From Bog-532 sp963742865 (GTDB taxonomy: Bacteria > Actinomycetota > Actinomycetes > Streptosporangiales > Streptosporangiaceae), in the NCBI GenBank assembly GCA_963742865.1, contig CAVUNW010000014.1:1-64000 (forward strand): DNA of 64,000 bases. The letters are read 5' to 3'. Positions 38,135 through 47,688 of the stretch are shown piece by piece; positions within the stretch are counted from its first letter, which is position 1; each line of letters opens with the position of its first letter. Position numbers and translations under genes: made by a program. The notes below the pieces were generated by a model. That model saw nothing but the letters and a program-made list of their open reading frames with translations, did no database searches and was not told where the DNA came from.

Positions 38135-39058
38135 CCTAGTCGAGAATCTCACGCCAGGGCCGACCACGATCGAGCCCTATTCGGTCATCGCCAAGGACAC
38201 CGTTTGGGGTCCGCAGGGTTCACCTTATTTGCTGCCGAAGGGAGTCTCGGTTGGCTCAGGCTCGACGTTGACGTTGCTACCGGGCACGGTGGTCAAGCTC
38301 GGCGTTGTGGCGGGCTACGAGAACATCAGCCTGACCATCCAAGGTGCTCTCTACGCACTGGGTACACCGGACAACCCGGTCGTCATCACGTCGATGCGCG
38401 ACGACTCCGTCATGGGTGACTCGAACGGCGATGGTGCTGCCACCGTCCCCGCTCGCGGCGACTGGACGGAGGTGAGCGTGGGGTACCCGGGTGCGGTCGG
38501 CTATCTCGACTACGTCGACGTCAGATACGGCGGCAACTACCCGGGCGGGAGAATGTGCGTCGGGGCCGGCTCGATCGGCGCACGTAATGACACTCAGTTC
38601 GTGCTGTCGAACTCCAGGATCACGGAGTCCGCGACGGGCGGGGTTGTGCTCACGCACTCTACCGAGGGCTACGGCGGTGTCTTCAACAACGAGTTCGACA
38701 CATCGGCGTGTGGCGGCATCAGTTCGGTCGATGGTCCCGCGATGGTCATCGGCAACACGTTCAAGTCGGGCATCGAAGGTCCGTCGTGGTACAGCTTGTT
38801 GGAGCAGAATTTCACGTTCCGCTACAACGTGGCGGCAAAGCCGATCAGGGTAACGGCACCTCAAGCGAACGTTGACACCCGTTTCAACACCTTGAGTGGC
38901 GGCGTCGAAAGCGGCACCTTCCCCGGCAACTGGTACGGCCACGACATCAACACGGAGGTCTTGCCGCCCTGCATGACCCGAGCCGAGCTAGACGCCCACA
39001 TTCCCAAATTGGCTACGGGCTCGTTCATAGGCTGTCCGATGGGCATGTACAAGCCGGA

Positions 39059-42000
39059 GTGGGCGTCGACGGTGCTGCCCGCACTCTCTGGCCCGCCACC
39101 CGCCGTTCCAGAGTCGATTCTCGAGGCCAGTGCGGCGGGCGCTTCGGTTCGGTGGACACCGCGCGCGGGTCGCTAAGCTACCATTCCACTGACCTGGTTG
39201 TGGAGGACGCGGGCAAGACGATCTCCGCAGCGCGGACCTACCGGTCCAGTGAAACTGCGGTCGGCGACGCGGGGCCTGGGTGGTCGACCTCGTTCTCGGA
39301 GGGACTGTCAACGTCGCAAGGCTTGTCGTCGTTAAAGCTCTCGGATGGGCGGTCGCTTCCGTTCGCCACCGACCCGGCGGTCGGGTACGCACCGGCGCCT
39401 GGCGTCGCTGCGGACTACACGGCCGGGCCGACCGGCGCCGCGATCACGGCTGCGGACCAGACGACGTACGAATTCGATCCGGCCGGCGATTTGACGGGAG
39501 TGTTGTTGGGGGACAGCGGCCATCGGGTCGCCGTGACCCGCTCTGGCGGCAAACTGGTACGAGTCACGGGTGCATCGGGCCGCTTCGTCGACTATGCCCG
39601 TACGAACGGGCGACTGACGTCGTTGACCGACTCGCAAGGCCGTGGGGTCGCTATGTCCTACAGTTCCGGACGATTGGCCTCAGTGTCCGGCGTGGACGGG
39701 GAAACGGAGCTCTACGACTACGACACGCAGGGCCGGCTCACCAAGGTGACCGCACCGTCGGGTGACGTTCGCCTCGCGGCGGGGTATGACGGGGCGGGCC
39801 GGGTGGCCTGGGCGGAGGAGTCCGGTGTCGGACGCTCAACGTTCGCGTACGACACGGCGAACCGACGCACCACCATCACGCGGGCCGACGGCGTGCAGGT
39901 CGTGCAGGTGTACGACCGGCACGGCCGACTGGTCGTTGAACAGGTGGTCGGTGGTTCGGCCCAGCACGTAATGTACGACGCGTCCGGACATGAGGTCGTG
40001 CGGATTGGCGGCATCCCGACAAAGCCATCGGTTGGCTATCAGCCCGTAGCGCGGGGAGCATTAGTCGACGCTCGGGGCGACGTCGTAGTCCAGGTCGACG
40101 CGGAGTCGCGGGTGGTGCTGACCACGTTCAACACGGCGCACCGGCCGCTGACGACGACGTACTCAGACGGTGGTGTGGTAACGCGCACGTACAACGCGCA
40201 AGGCCGCGTGGCCACAGTTACGGACCAGCTCGGCAAAACGTGGTCCTACACCTACAACGGCCGAGGCCAGGTTCTGACCCGAGTCAACCCACTCGCTGAG
40301 ACTCGCACCCTGACCTATGAATCGGACGGCGATCTCAACAGCGTCACCGACGAGACCGGGGCTGTCACGCGCTACGAGTACGACGCGTTGGGTCGGCCAT
40401 TGGTGAGGGTGGACCCGGCAGGTAACCGGTTCGCCACGACGTACACAACATGGGGCGCGCCGCTGGTGACGACGCTGCCGAGCGGTGACTCCTCTGGCCG
40501 AGAGTACGACGAGGACAGGCGCCTGTCGGCAACAGCCGACGGTAACGGCAGCCGCACACGATACGAGTACGACACGCTCGGTCGCCTGGCGACCACCGTG
40601 GACCCGCTGGACCATCTCACCACGGCTGGCTACGACCCAGTCGGCCGAATCACGACGGTCACGGACGTGCGGGGCTCCGTGTCGCACCTGACGTACTCCG
40701 CCGACGGAGCGGTCACCTCGAGCACCGACCCCAGCGGTGCCACGACGACATTCACCAATGACCCGGCTGGCCGCCCGATGCGGGTGACGAACACGATCGG
40801 GCAGGTCACCCAGACCACCTACGCTGGTACTGGCCAGGCGACTCTGGTGCAGCGTCCGAACGGCGCCGTGGAGAAGTACACGCTGGATCCGGTCGGCCGT
40901 GTGGCCACGTTCACGTCGGGCGAAGGCGGCGTCTGGAAAAGCACCTACGACCTGGCCGGACATCTAGCCGTGGTCACCGATCCGTTGAACTACACCCGCG
41001 CCTTCGGATATGACGCGTTGGGTCGCACAACCAGTGTTACCAACAAACTCGACCAGGTCACCCAGCTGTCCTACAACGACACTGCCCGCACGGTCACCGC
41101 GACCGACACTCTCGGAACGCTCGCCATCACGACGTACGACGCGCGCGGGCAGTTGGTGGCCGAGACGGACGGCTCGGGCGCAGTCACCCGATATGAATAC
41201 AACGCCGACGGGCTACGCCAGGCCGTTGTGGATCAAACCGGGGAACGTACAACCTTCGAGTATGACGACGCTGGACGTCTCGTCGCCACGACCGACCCGC
41301 TCGGCCGTCGTACATCGTCCACACTCGACGCACTTGGGCACGTCCTTGCCGTGACGGATGCGGCAAACCACACGACAACGTCGACATACGAGCCGGGCGG
41401 ACTTGTCGCGACTGTAACGGACCGGACGGGTCGGGTATGGGAGAAGGACTACGACGCCCGCGGATTGCTGACGACGACAACAGATCCTGCCGGCAAACAG
41501 ACCCACCTGACGTATGACCAGCTCGGCCGGCAGACCAAGTCAGTCGACGCCACGGGGGTCGAGACGAACACCGCATACGATCCGGTGGGTCAGGCGGCCG
41601 TGATCTGGGACGCCACCGGCGCAAGCTGGGTAAACAGCTACGACCTCGACGGCAACCTTACCCGCGTTGTCGACCCCGTCGGTCTGAACTGGAGCTACGG
41701 CTATAACAAGCGCGGCGAGCGGACGAGTGTCGACCGGGAGAAGACACTCATCTCGAGCCGGCGTTGGAGTTACACCTACGACAAGATCGGCAATCTTGCC
41801 ACCTCGAAACGGCCCCTGGGCGTGGCCGAGTCATACCAGTACGACCAGCGGGGCCGACAGACCGTCTACACGAACGAGGAGGCCGCGAACACCACCTCCG
41901 CATACGACGGCGCCGGACGGGTCACGTCGGTCACGTCGCCGGGTGGGCATACCAGTTCGCGGACCTACGATCCTGCCGGCCGGGTCCTCACCTCCGTCGA

Positions 42001-45000
42001 CGCGCTTGGCAACACCAGCCACCAGGTGTATGACGGTGCTGGTCAGCTCATGACACTGACTTTGCCGATGGGTGGCAGTTACAGCTACACCTACACGGCC
42101 CTCGGCGACGTCGCGACCGAGATCGATCCCAATGGCAATGTCACCACGTTCTCCTACGACGACGACGGCCGACCGACAAGAACCGCGACGCCGGCCGGCC
42201 GGTTCATCGACTCCCGCTACGACTCTGTCGGCCGACAGTGGCAAACACAGGCCGGCGCCACGATCCGAGAGACCGGCTACGACGACGCAGGTCGAGTCAC
42301 GTCGACCAAGGTGGGAGGTCAACCCGACACCGCCTTCACGTACAACGAGCGTGGACTGGTCGCATCCAGCACGAATCGTTGGGGCACCACCTCCTATGTG
42401 TACGACAACGCACGTCGACTGACCACGCTGATCCCGCCGTCCGGACCGGCCACCGCGTACACCTACGTGGCCGGTGGCATCAGCGCTACAGAAGGCCCCG
42501 GACTTGTCGCTACGGTGCGTGGGCCGATGTCCGTCAATTACGTCTACAACAAGGAAGGGTCGGTGTTGGAACGTCGATACACGGGTCGCATCGACACCTA
42601 CCAGTACGGCGCTTTTGGCAGGGAAATTAGTCGGACGGAGGCGGCATCGGCCGCCACCACGCTGACCTACGGACCGGATGGGCAGCTCGCTACCACCATC
42701 GAGCCAGTCACCGGCAGCCCCGACCCCCGAGTGACGACGAATGGGTACGACAACGCCGGACGGCTCACCTCTCAAACGGTCATACAAGGATCTACGACGC
42801 TGTCGAACCAGACCTACGGCTGGGATGCCGACGGCAACCGCACCAGCGTCACATCAGGCGCCGGCACCCCAATCACCTACACCTACGACTCGGCCGGCCG
42901 TTTGCAGGGCAACTCCGAGGGCATCACCTACAGCTACGACGCCGACGGAAACCAGACCACCGCCACCGGGCCTACCCAGTCCACGACCTTGTCGTACAAC
43001 GCGTTCGGTGAGCTCGACGGTGTCCAAACCGCCGCCGGCGGTGCCATTTCCTACACCCGTGACGCACTCGGCCGCACCAACGCGCGCACGAGCGGAACGT
43101 CCACTCAGTACTTCGCCTACCGCGGCTCCACCAACACTCTCACGGCGACATCGGTCGGCAACGGCCCCACCACGACGCTCATCAATGGTCAGCGTGGTGA
43201 AACGCTCGGCATGACGACGACCGGTGGCTCTACTCTGCGGCCCGTCACCAACGCCCACACCGACGTGACCAAGTGGCAGGACAACGCGACCGGAGCGGTC
43301 ACGAGCACCACGAACTACGACCCGTTCGGCGCGATCGGCGCACCATCAGGCACGCTCCCGCCGATCAATCTTGGCTTCCAGGGAAGTCTGACCGACTCTG
43401 CCACCGGAATGGTCGACATGGGCTTCCGCTCCTACGACCCCGCGACAGCCCGTTTCATCAGCGCCGACAACGTCACGGGAGCGTACGGCGCCCCGGTCGA
43501 ACTCAACCGCTACCGGTATGGCAACGCCGATCCGATCAACTACATCGACCCGGACGGTCACTGGCCACAATGGCTCGACAACGCCGTTGACTGGGTGGGC
43601 GACCTTTTCCAGCGAGGGACCGGCGCCGCTGGCGACAAGTTTGACAATACGACCACAACCCTAGCCGGCTGGGGCAACAGCGCCAAGGATTGGGCCAAAG
43701 CCAACAAAGCTGGAATCGCCGAGTTCGCCGTCGGCGTCGTCGTCTACGCCGGCTGCGAATTCGCCATCGGCGCGGGATCAGGCGGCGTCGGAGCCATCGC
43801 TGGCGCAGCCGCCTGCGGTGCGCTCGCTGGTGAACTCGGAGCCCTGGCCGGTCAAGCGGTTCGATGTTCGGACCACACCACCGAAAGCGGCTGCGACCCG
43901 GTCGAATTCGCCAACGCCGTCATCGTCGGCGGGATCACCGGAGCCGTTGGTGGAGGTGTCGGAGCCGGGATCGGCCGCGCCCTCGGCAACAGCATCGCCC
44001 GCAACAGTGGTGGCAACGCGCTCTCACGCATGCTCGGTGGTGCCTTCAAGGGAGGCGTATCCGGCGCCGTCGGCGGTGGGCTTACGGGCGGCGTAACGGG
44101 AGCGGTCGGTTACCAGGCAACCTGCGGGGAGGAGTGCACCTCCGACGGTCTGATTGCGGCTGCGCGGGGCGGCGCCATGTTCGGCGCTGCCTTTGGCACG
44201 ATCGGCGGCGCCTTCGGCGGGGGGCGCGCCGCCCGAAGCTGCGCCACTCACAGCTTCGACCCAGATACGGAGGTGCTCCTCGCCGACGGGTCGACGAAAC
44301 CGATCAAAGACGTCACGATCTCGGACAAGGTCACCGCCACCGATCCCGAAACAGGCACCACCTCGGCTCAACCGGTCACCGAGCTACACCTCAATCGCGA
44401 CACCGACCTCACCGACGTCACCGTCAGCGCCACCCCCGCGTTCGCCGCGGGCACCGCCACCACCCTGCACACCACCCAGCACCATCCCTTTTGGGACAAC
44501 ACGGCTGGCGCCTGGGCAAACGCCGAAGACCTCGTCGTCGGCCACGAGCTCCTCGCACGGGACGGCACCAGCCGGTACGTGGTCGCCATCCGTAGCTACA
44601 CCGGCGCGGCGGACATGCGCGACCTCACTGTCGCTAATGTCCACACGTACTATGTAATCGCCGGTGACCAGCCGGTTCTCGTCCACAACTGCGGCGGGTC
44701 GGTTGGAGGACACCAGACGAGCTGTACCTGCGGAGGTGGAGGGATTGATCCGAAGCTCGTGAGATTCTCACAGGATGAGGTCAGCGCGGCATTCAGCAAC
44801 GGGAACACGATCGAGCAAACCGCCGCAGGATTGCGGTCTGGGTACATCGATCCTGGAAGCATCCCAACAGTCCGCCTCTTCGCCCGAGAAGGTAATCTGT
44901 TTACTCTCGACAACAGGCGATTGGTTGCGTTCCAGAAAGCTGGCATAACAATGCCATTCCGGATGGCTACGCCGGAGGAGATTGCAGCCGAGTCCTGGAA

Positions 45001-45070
45001 GCTGACAACCAAGAATAACGGGATATCAGTGCTCATCAACAAGGTGATTCCGGAGGTGTGGAGACCGTGA
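39059..45070 (+). CDS. Rhs/YD-repeat protein with pretoxin-HINT domain and toxin tip
   Basis: This is the main frame of the Rhs protein. True homology starts at about 39140 (SVDTARGSLSYHSTDLVVED), because the first residues are out-of-frame sequence. Dozens of YD repeats (such as YDTQGRLTKVTAPSGD) form the shell that holds a toxin. The Rhs core ends at RFISADNVTGAYGAP, then NRYRYGNADPINYIDPDGHW. A Gly/Ala-rich hydrophobic stretch follows, then a HINT self-cleaving domain from Cys 1728 (SCATHSFDPDTEVLLADGST) to HTTQHHPFW and YYVIAGDQPVLVHN (about residue 1878). The tip of about 120 residues contains VRFSQDEVSAAFSNG, LFTLDNRRLVAFQKAGI and MATPEEIAAESWK; its activity is unknown. The stop overlaps the immunity gene. 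Confidence 0.85.
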   Translation: MGVDGAARTLWPATRRSRVDSRGQCGGRFGSVDTARGSLSYHSTDLVVEDAGKTISAARTYRSSETAVGDAGPGWSTSFSEGLSTSQGLSSLKLSDGRSLPFATDPAVGYAPAPGVAADYTAGPTGAAITAADQTTYEFDPAGDLTGVLLGDSGHRVAVTRSGGKLVRVTGASGRFVDYARTNGRLTSLTDSQGRGVAMSYSSGRLASVSGVDGETELYDYDTQGRLTKVTAPSGDVRLAAGYDGAGRVAWAEESGVGRSTFAYDTANRRTTITRADGVQVVQVYDRHGRLVVEQVVGGSAQHVMYDASGHEVVRIGGIPTKPSVGYQPVARGALVDARGDVVVQVDAESRVVLTTFNTAHRPLTTTYSDGGVVTRTYNAQGRVATVTDQLGKTWSYTYNGRGQVLTRVNPLAETRTLTYESDGDLNSVTDETGAVTRYEYDALGRPLVRVDPAGNRFATTYTTWGAPLVTTLPSGDSSGREYDEDRRLSATADGNGSRTRYEYDTLGRLATTVDPLDHLTTAGYDPVGRITTVTDVRGSVSHLTYSADGAVTSSTDPSGATTTFTNDPAGRPMRVTNTIGQVTQTTYAGTGQATLVQRPNGAVEKYTLDPVGRVATFTSGEGGVWKSTYDLAGHLAVVTDPLNYTRAFGYDALGRTTSVTNKLDQVTQLSYNDTARTVTATDTLGTLAITTYDARGQLVAETDGSGAVTRYEYNADGLRQAVVDQTGERTTFEYDDAGRLVATTDPLGRRTSSTLDALGHVLAVTDAANHTTTSTYEPGGLVATVTDRTGRVWEKDYDARGLLTTTTDPAGKQTHLTYDQLGRQTKSVDATGVETNTAYDPVGQAAVIWDATGASWVNSYDLDGNLTRVVDPVGLNWSYGYNKRGERTSVDREKTLISSRRWSYTYDKIGNLATSKRPLGVAESYQYDQRGRQTVYTNEEAANTTSAYDGAGRVTSVTSPGGHTSSRTYDPAGRVLTSVDALGNTSHQVYDGAGQLMTLTLPMGGSYSYTYTALGDVATEIDPNGNVTTFSYDDDGRPTRTATPAGRFIDSRYDSVGRQWQTQAGATIRETGYDDAGRVTSTKVGGQPDTAFTYNERGLVASSTNRWGTTSYVYDNARRLTTLIPPSGPATAYTYVAGGISATEGPGLVATVRGPMSVNYVYNKEGSVLERRYTGRIDTYQYGAFGREISRTEAASAATTLTYGPDGQLATTIEPVTGSPDPRVTTNGYDNAGRLTSQTVIQGSTTLSNQTYGWDADGNRTSVTSGAGTPITYTYDSAGRLQGNSEGITYSYDADGNQTTATGPTQSTTLSYNAFGELDGVQTAAGGAISYTRDALGRTNARTSGTSTQYFAYRGSTNTLTATSVGNGPTTTLINGQRGETLGMTTTGGSTLRPVTNAHTDVTKWQDNATGAVTSTTNYDPFGAIGAPSGTLPPINLGFQGSLTDSATGMVDMGFRSYDPATARFISADNVTGAYGAPVELNRYRYGNADPINYIDPDGHWPQWLDNAVDWVGDLFQRGTGAAGDKFDNTTTTLAGWGNSAKDWAKANKAGIAEFAVGVVVYAGCEFAIGAGSGGVGAIAGAAACGALAGELGALAGQAVRCSDHTTESGCDPVEFANAVIVGGITGAVGGGVGAGIGRALGNSIARNSGGNALSRMLGGAFKGGVSGAVGGGLTGGVTGAVGYQATCGEECTSDGLIAAARGGAMFGAAFGTIGGAFGGGRAARSCATHSFDPDTEVLLADGSTKPIKDVTISDKVTATDPETGTTSAQPVTELHLNRDTDLTDVTVSATPAFAAGTATTLHTTQHHPFWDNTAGAWANAEDLVVGHELLARDGTSRYVVAIRSYTGAADMRDLTVANVHTYYVIAGDQPVLVHNCGGSVGGHQTSCTCGGGGIDPKLVRFSQDEVSAAFSNGNTIEQTAAGLRSGYIDPGSIPTVRLFAREGNLFTLDNRRLVAFQKAGITMPFRMATPEEIAAESWKLTTKNNGISVLINKVIPEVWRP

Positions 45071-45324
45071 GCTGGCCAGATCCAGAAGTTGAGGCCATCA
45101 GATCGCGTGAGGATCTTGCGGAATTCTTGGTCAAGCTCTCGGCCAAAGTCCGTCAAGGCAGATTCCCAATGGAGAACGCCAAATCGCCTGACCTCGTGAA
45201 CGCGGCCGGTCGGTGGGTTCACGCAATGGATGGCTTTTTCCTGAACCGAGGAGAAGAGGTTCCGGAAGCTCCCGATTGGGCAATGATTGCGGCTGTATTC
45301 TGTGCGGCTCTAATGTACGAATGA
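45067..45324 (+). CDS. putative immunity protein for tip 1 (DUF7660-like)
   Basis: An 85-residue acidic protein whose GTG overlaps the toxin stop as GTGA (a GTG nine bases earlier is also possible). It reads SREDLAEFLVKLSAKVRQG, NAKSPDLVNAAGRWVHAMDG, then FFLNRGEEVPEAPDWAMIAA and ends ALMYE. This fits the pattern I associate with DUF7660, small proteins often next to polymorphic toxins. The coupling to the toxin is the main evidence for an immunity role. Its GC content is lower than that of the Rhs core. Confidence 0.7.
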   Translation: MSWPDPEVEAIRSREDLAEFLVKLSAKVRQGRFPMENAKSPDLVNAAGRWVHAMDGFFLNRGEEVPEAPDWAMIAAVFCAALMYE

Positions 45325-46345
45325 GCGATGAAGACTCAGCGAATTTGGTAGTGCGGGACCTGCCGGATTGGCCGGATTGGCTCCCGCACCGCCATAGATC
45401 ATTAGCGATTGCCACAGGCTGAGGGTTGGTCAATGCGTGAATGTAACCTTGCTCGGCCTACGGTCATCGCGTGGTTACTTTGTGCGCTGACGGGCGTGGT
45501 TGTTCGCCCCGGTTGATGTCACGGTTGATGTCAGATACCTGCACGCATGTAAATAGGGAAATTGCTCAATGTGAACTGATGCGCATCGATGGCGTGGGTG
45601 ACGTGACAGGCTACGGGATGTGCGGGCTGCTGGTTCGCCCGGGCTGGCGGTGGGTTGCCCGTTGGCTCGTCGCGTAGCGGCGGGGCGTCGATCCCCAGAA
45701 GTCACGTCCGGCTGGACCCGTGAAGGGATCGTCACGGCCTGGTTGGTCGGGTTCGATAGCTTTTCGCGTGATTTCGATTGCCGTTGCGTGGCTGCGTGCG
45801 CGCGGGCCGTAGGTGTAGCGCGTGCGTGCGTCCGGCGTAGCCGGGCGCTCTTGGTTCCTTATGTATAGCAACTTTAAGCCCACCCGCCGCCCTGGGTAGC
45901 GGTGTCGGGTCGATGCAACACACTCCGTCAAGGGACGGAGGCTGGCAGCGCCGCCGTTCGTGGCGTGGAGGCTGACGAGGTGCACTGACTGCTGGCTTCG
46001 CCGGGAATCGGCCTGGGCGTGGTTGAGGGGCTGTCGCGGGCGGTCGAGACAGAGACCGCGTCGCGCTGACCGAGGTTCTTCCAACGGGTGTCGATCGGCG
46101 TGGCAGTGCCGCGAACGTGGTCTCCCAGGATCACCGTTGCGACGTCTAACACGTGGTCGCTTGGCCTGCGAAGGTGAAACTCGTCGATGCTATGATGGCC
46201 GCCACAGTCGGCGTGCGCGGAGGTCGCGGTCACGGTTGCTGTCATCATCGTCGGACGTTGATGCCGATGGTCGTGGGTGCCCAGCAACCCTGCAGGTAGA
46301 GGGCATGGTCGAAGGTGTGCGGCGACACACCCGCAGTAGTCCTCC
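45325..46345. other. spacer between toxin cassettes, no clear gene
   Basis: Only short frames are present. The spacer contains a copy of a degenerate repeat (45487-45880) that recurs at 47300-47685, and two copies of a 23-bp motif (45511-45533 and 46222-46244). An in-frame TAG lies just before the HINT-end sequence of the next cassette. The stretch looks like recombination debris rather than a gene. Confidence 0.5.
45487..45880 (+). repeat. degenerate spacer repeat, copy A
   Basis: It resembles 47300-47685 in order: a GCGTAGCGGCGGGGCGTCG segment with GATCCCC, a GAAGGGATCGTC segment, a GGGCCGTAGG segment with alternating GCGTGCG runs, CCGGGCGCTCTTG, and the end TATGTATAGCAACTTTAAGCC. By eye the similarity is roughly 70-75 percent. 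Both copies lie downstream of an immunity gene. Confidence 0.5.
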
Positions 46346-46753
46346 CACACGTACTATGTGATCGCCGGCAACACGCCAGTCCTCGTCCACAACTCTGGTG
46401 GTGAGCCTGGACCTGGGCAGATCTACCTATGGCGGGCAGTGCTTCAGCCGGAACTGGAAGCCATTCAGTCAGGACGAACGTTTGCGAATCCACCGGGAAT
46501 CGAAACGAAGTACTTCTCATATTCCGAGCGAGGGGCGGCCGAGTTTGCCAAGCGGATGTATGGGCAGTTTCCGAACGAAGGTCCATACTCGATTGTGCGC
46601 ACCGCTATCAACGTTGCAGATATTCCCGATGGAAGCGTCCTGCCGCATGTATCGGACGTTGTGGACGGTGGGGTTGCGCTCCCTTCGGACACGCTCGACA
46701 AGCTCGGCCGGCCACGGATTATGCCGGGCATGAGTACCGGCATTGGGTGCTGA
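46346..46753 (+). CDS. orphan Rhs toxin tip 2 with HINT end
   Basis: The frame begins with the last part of a HINT domain, HTYYVIAGNTPVLVHNS, then changes to a new tip of about 110 residues: GQIYLWRAVLQPELEAIQSG, RTFANPPGIETKYFSYSERG, AAEFAKRMYGQF, YSIVRTAINVADIPDG and LGRPRIMPGMSTG. The pattern (an early Arg in LWRA, a central KYFSYS, and a later Pro-rich end) resembles ADP-ribosyltransferase-like toxins, but this is only a family-level impression. An in-frame TAG just upstream means it has no Rhs body or normal start; GTG 46358 is the only nearby start. It is probably silent until joined to an Rhs gene. Confidence 0.65.
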   Translation, partial: HTYYVIAGNTPVLVHNSGGEPGPGQIYLWRAVLQPELEAIQSGRTFANPPGIETKYFSYSERGAAEFAKRMYGQFPNEGPYSIVRTAINVADIPDGSVLPHVSDVVDGGVALPSDTLDKLGRPRIMPGMSTGIGC

Positions 46754-46770
46754 ACGTGGGAGACTTGCGA

Positions 46771-47253
46771 ATGGAATTCGTTATCGCATCCTCGGTGGAG
46801 CACAAGACTCGGCAACTAGCTGACCTGCTAGGACGGCTCCCAGGCGTTCGCTACCTGCGAGGGTCGGTGCCCGAAGTAGGCGAGGGCTGCGACGCTCAGA
46901 TCATGCACTTCACCTTGGCTCACGACCGTTATGGCGGTAGACCGATAGTCGGTCATTCCCAAGTCCTTCATAACGCACGTGGTGATGGCGCCCCGCTGAT
47001 AATCGTGTCAACGCCGCCGCTTGAGTCCGGTGCCGGCAGGGGGTCGGACAGGGATGCGGAAACCTCTACACATGTCGAGCGAATGATCGGCACGGCACTC
47101 AGTACCTGGGTTGCTTCCCTCGATTCGGCGCAGCAGGCTCGCACACTCTGTTGCTTGATCCATATTGAGGGGGCTGGACTCGATTTTGGGCCACCGACCG
47201 CTATGTTTCATGGGCTCGGAGATGCGATTCGACCCTATTTGGGTGCAGCATGA
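46771..47253 (+). CDS. putative immunity protein for tip 2
   Basis: A 160-residue soluble protein from ATG 46771 with GTGGGAGA seven bases upstream, 17 bases after the tip 2 stop. It contains SSVEHKTRQLADLLGRLPGV, CDAQIMHFTLAHDRYGGRPI, then VGHSQVLHNARGDGAP, LIIVSTPPLES and LIHIEGAGLDFGPPTAMFHG. Position makes an immunity role likely. The alternating strands and Gly-rich turns are faintly like a macro-type fold, which would suit an ADP-ribosylating toxin, but no diagnostic macro motif is seen. Confidence 0.55.
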   Translation: MEFVIASSVEHKTRQLADLLGRLPGVRYLRGSVPEVGEGCDAQIMHFTLAHDRYGGRPIVGHSQVLHNARGDGAPLIIVSTPPLESGAGRGSDRDAETSTHVERMIGTALSTWVASLDSAQQARTLCCLIHIEGAGLDFGPPTAMFHGLGDAIRPYLGAA

Positions 47254-47299
47254 ATGGCGTGATGTTAAGGTAACTTTCTGTGATCATAGGACTCCGTTG

Positions 47300-47685
47300 T
47301 GCGCCGATGTGCGCGAGCGTTCGTGGCGGTTGCGGTCACGGTTGCTGTCACATGAATGAGATCTGCATGGATACGTGAATGCGCTCGCTCGGGGTCGTGA
47401 TAGGTGTCGACCTATGCGGTCGTGGTGCACGTCGATGGCCCTGGCCGGTGGTTCGGTGGCGGGCCGCGTAGCGGTGCGGCGTCGATCCCCGGATGCACCC
47501 GCTCGCGTCGACCGGTGAGGGGATCGTCGCGACCCTTGTGGCGAGATCTTCGGTTCAACTGACTGGATGTCGTTGTGTCGCCGGCTTCTTGGCGTGCGCG
47601 CGTGGCCGTAGGCCTGAACGCGTGCGCGCCCGGCTTGCCGGGCGCTCTTGATAAGTCCTTTGTATAGCAAGTTTGAGCCAGCTTG
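47300..47685 (+). repeat. degenerate spacer repeat, copy B
   Basis: This is the second copy of the spacer repeat at 45487-45880. It includes a 23-bp motif at 47328-47350 and ends CTTTGTATAGCAAGTTTGAGCC just before the end of the GntR gene. It lies exactly between the second immunity gene and the integrase module. Confidence 0.5.
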
Positions 47686-47688
47686 CGA

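Larger units (their letters stand above)
35866..39176 (+). pseudogene. N-terminal part of secreted Rhs protein, split by IS1380
   Basis: From GTG 35866 a basic start and hydrophobic helix (SGIGLLTVALAAMGSTVAVT, then LPPLASEATAAP) form a signal peptide, followed by a Pro-rich stretch to ...NPTPY-LV. An IS1380 element then interrupts at 36096. The frame resumes at 38141 as VENLTPGPTTIEPYS and continues through a beta-helix-like region (SGSTLTLLPGTVVKLG, SLTIQGALYALGTPDNPVVI) to 39176. Removing the element plus one CCTAGT copy joins the two parts in frame. Near 39140 a single-base frameshift leads into the long YD-repeat frame below. The complete ancestor would be about 2,400 residues. Confidence 0.75.

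Noticed and set aside
36162..38419. Long frames overlapping the IS1380 transposase on both strands (437 and 472 codons)
   Set aside because: The transposase frame is clearly the real one; the others are Arg/His/Pro-rich shadows.
42741..43258. Alternative genes inside the Rhs repeats
   Set aside because: Frames on both strands within the YD-repeat region are by-products of its repeated codons; the Rhs frame is continuous there.
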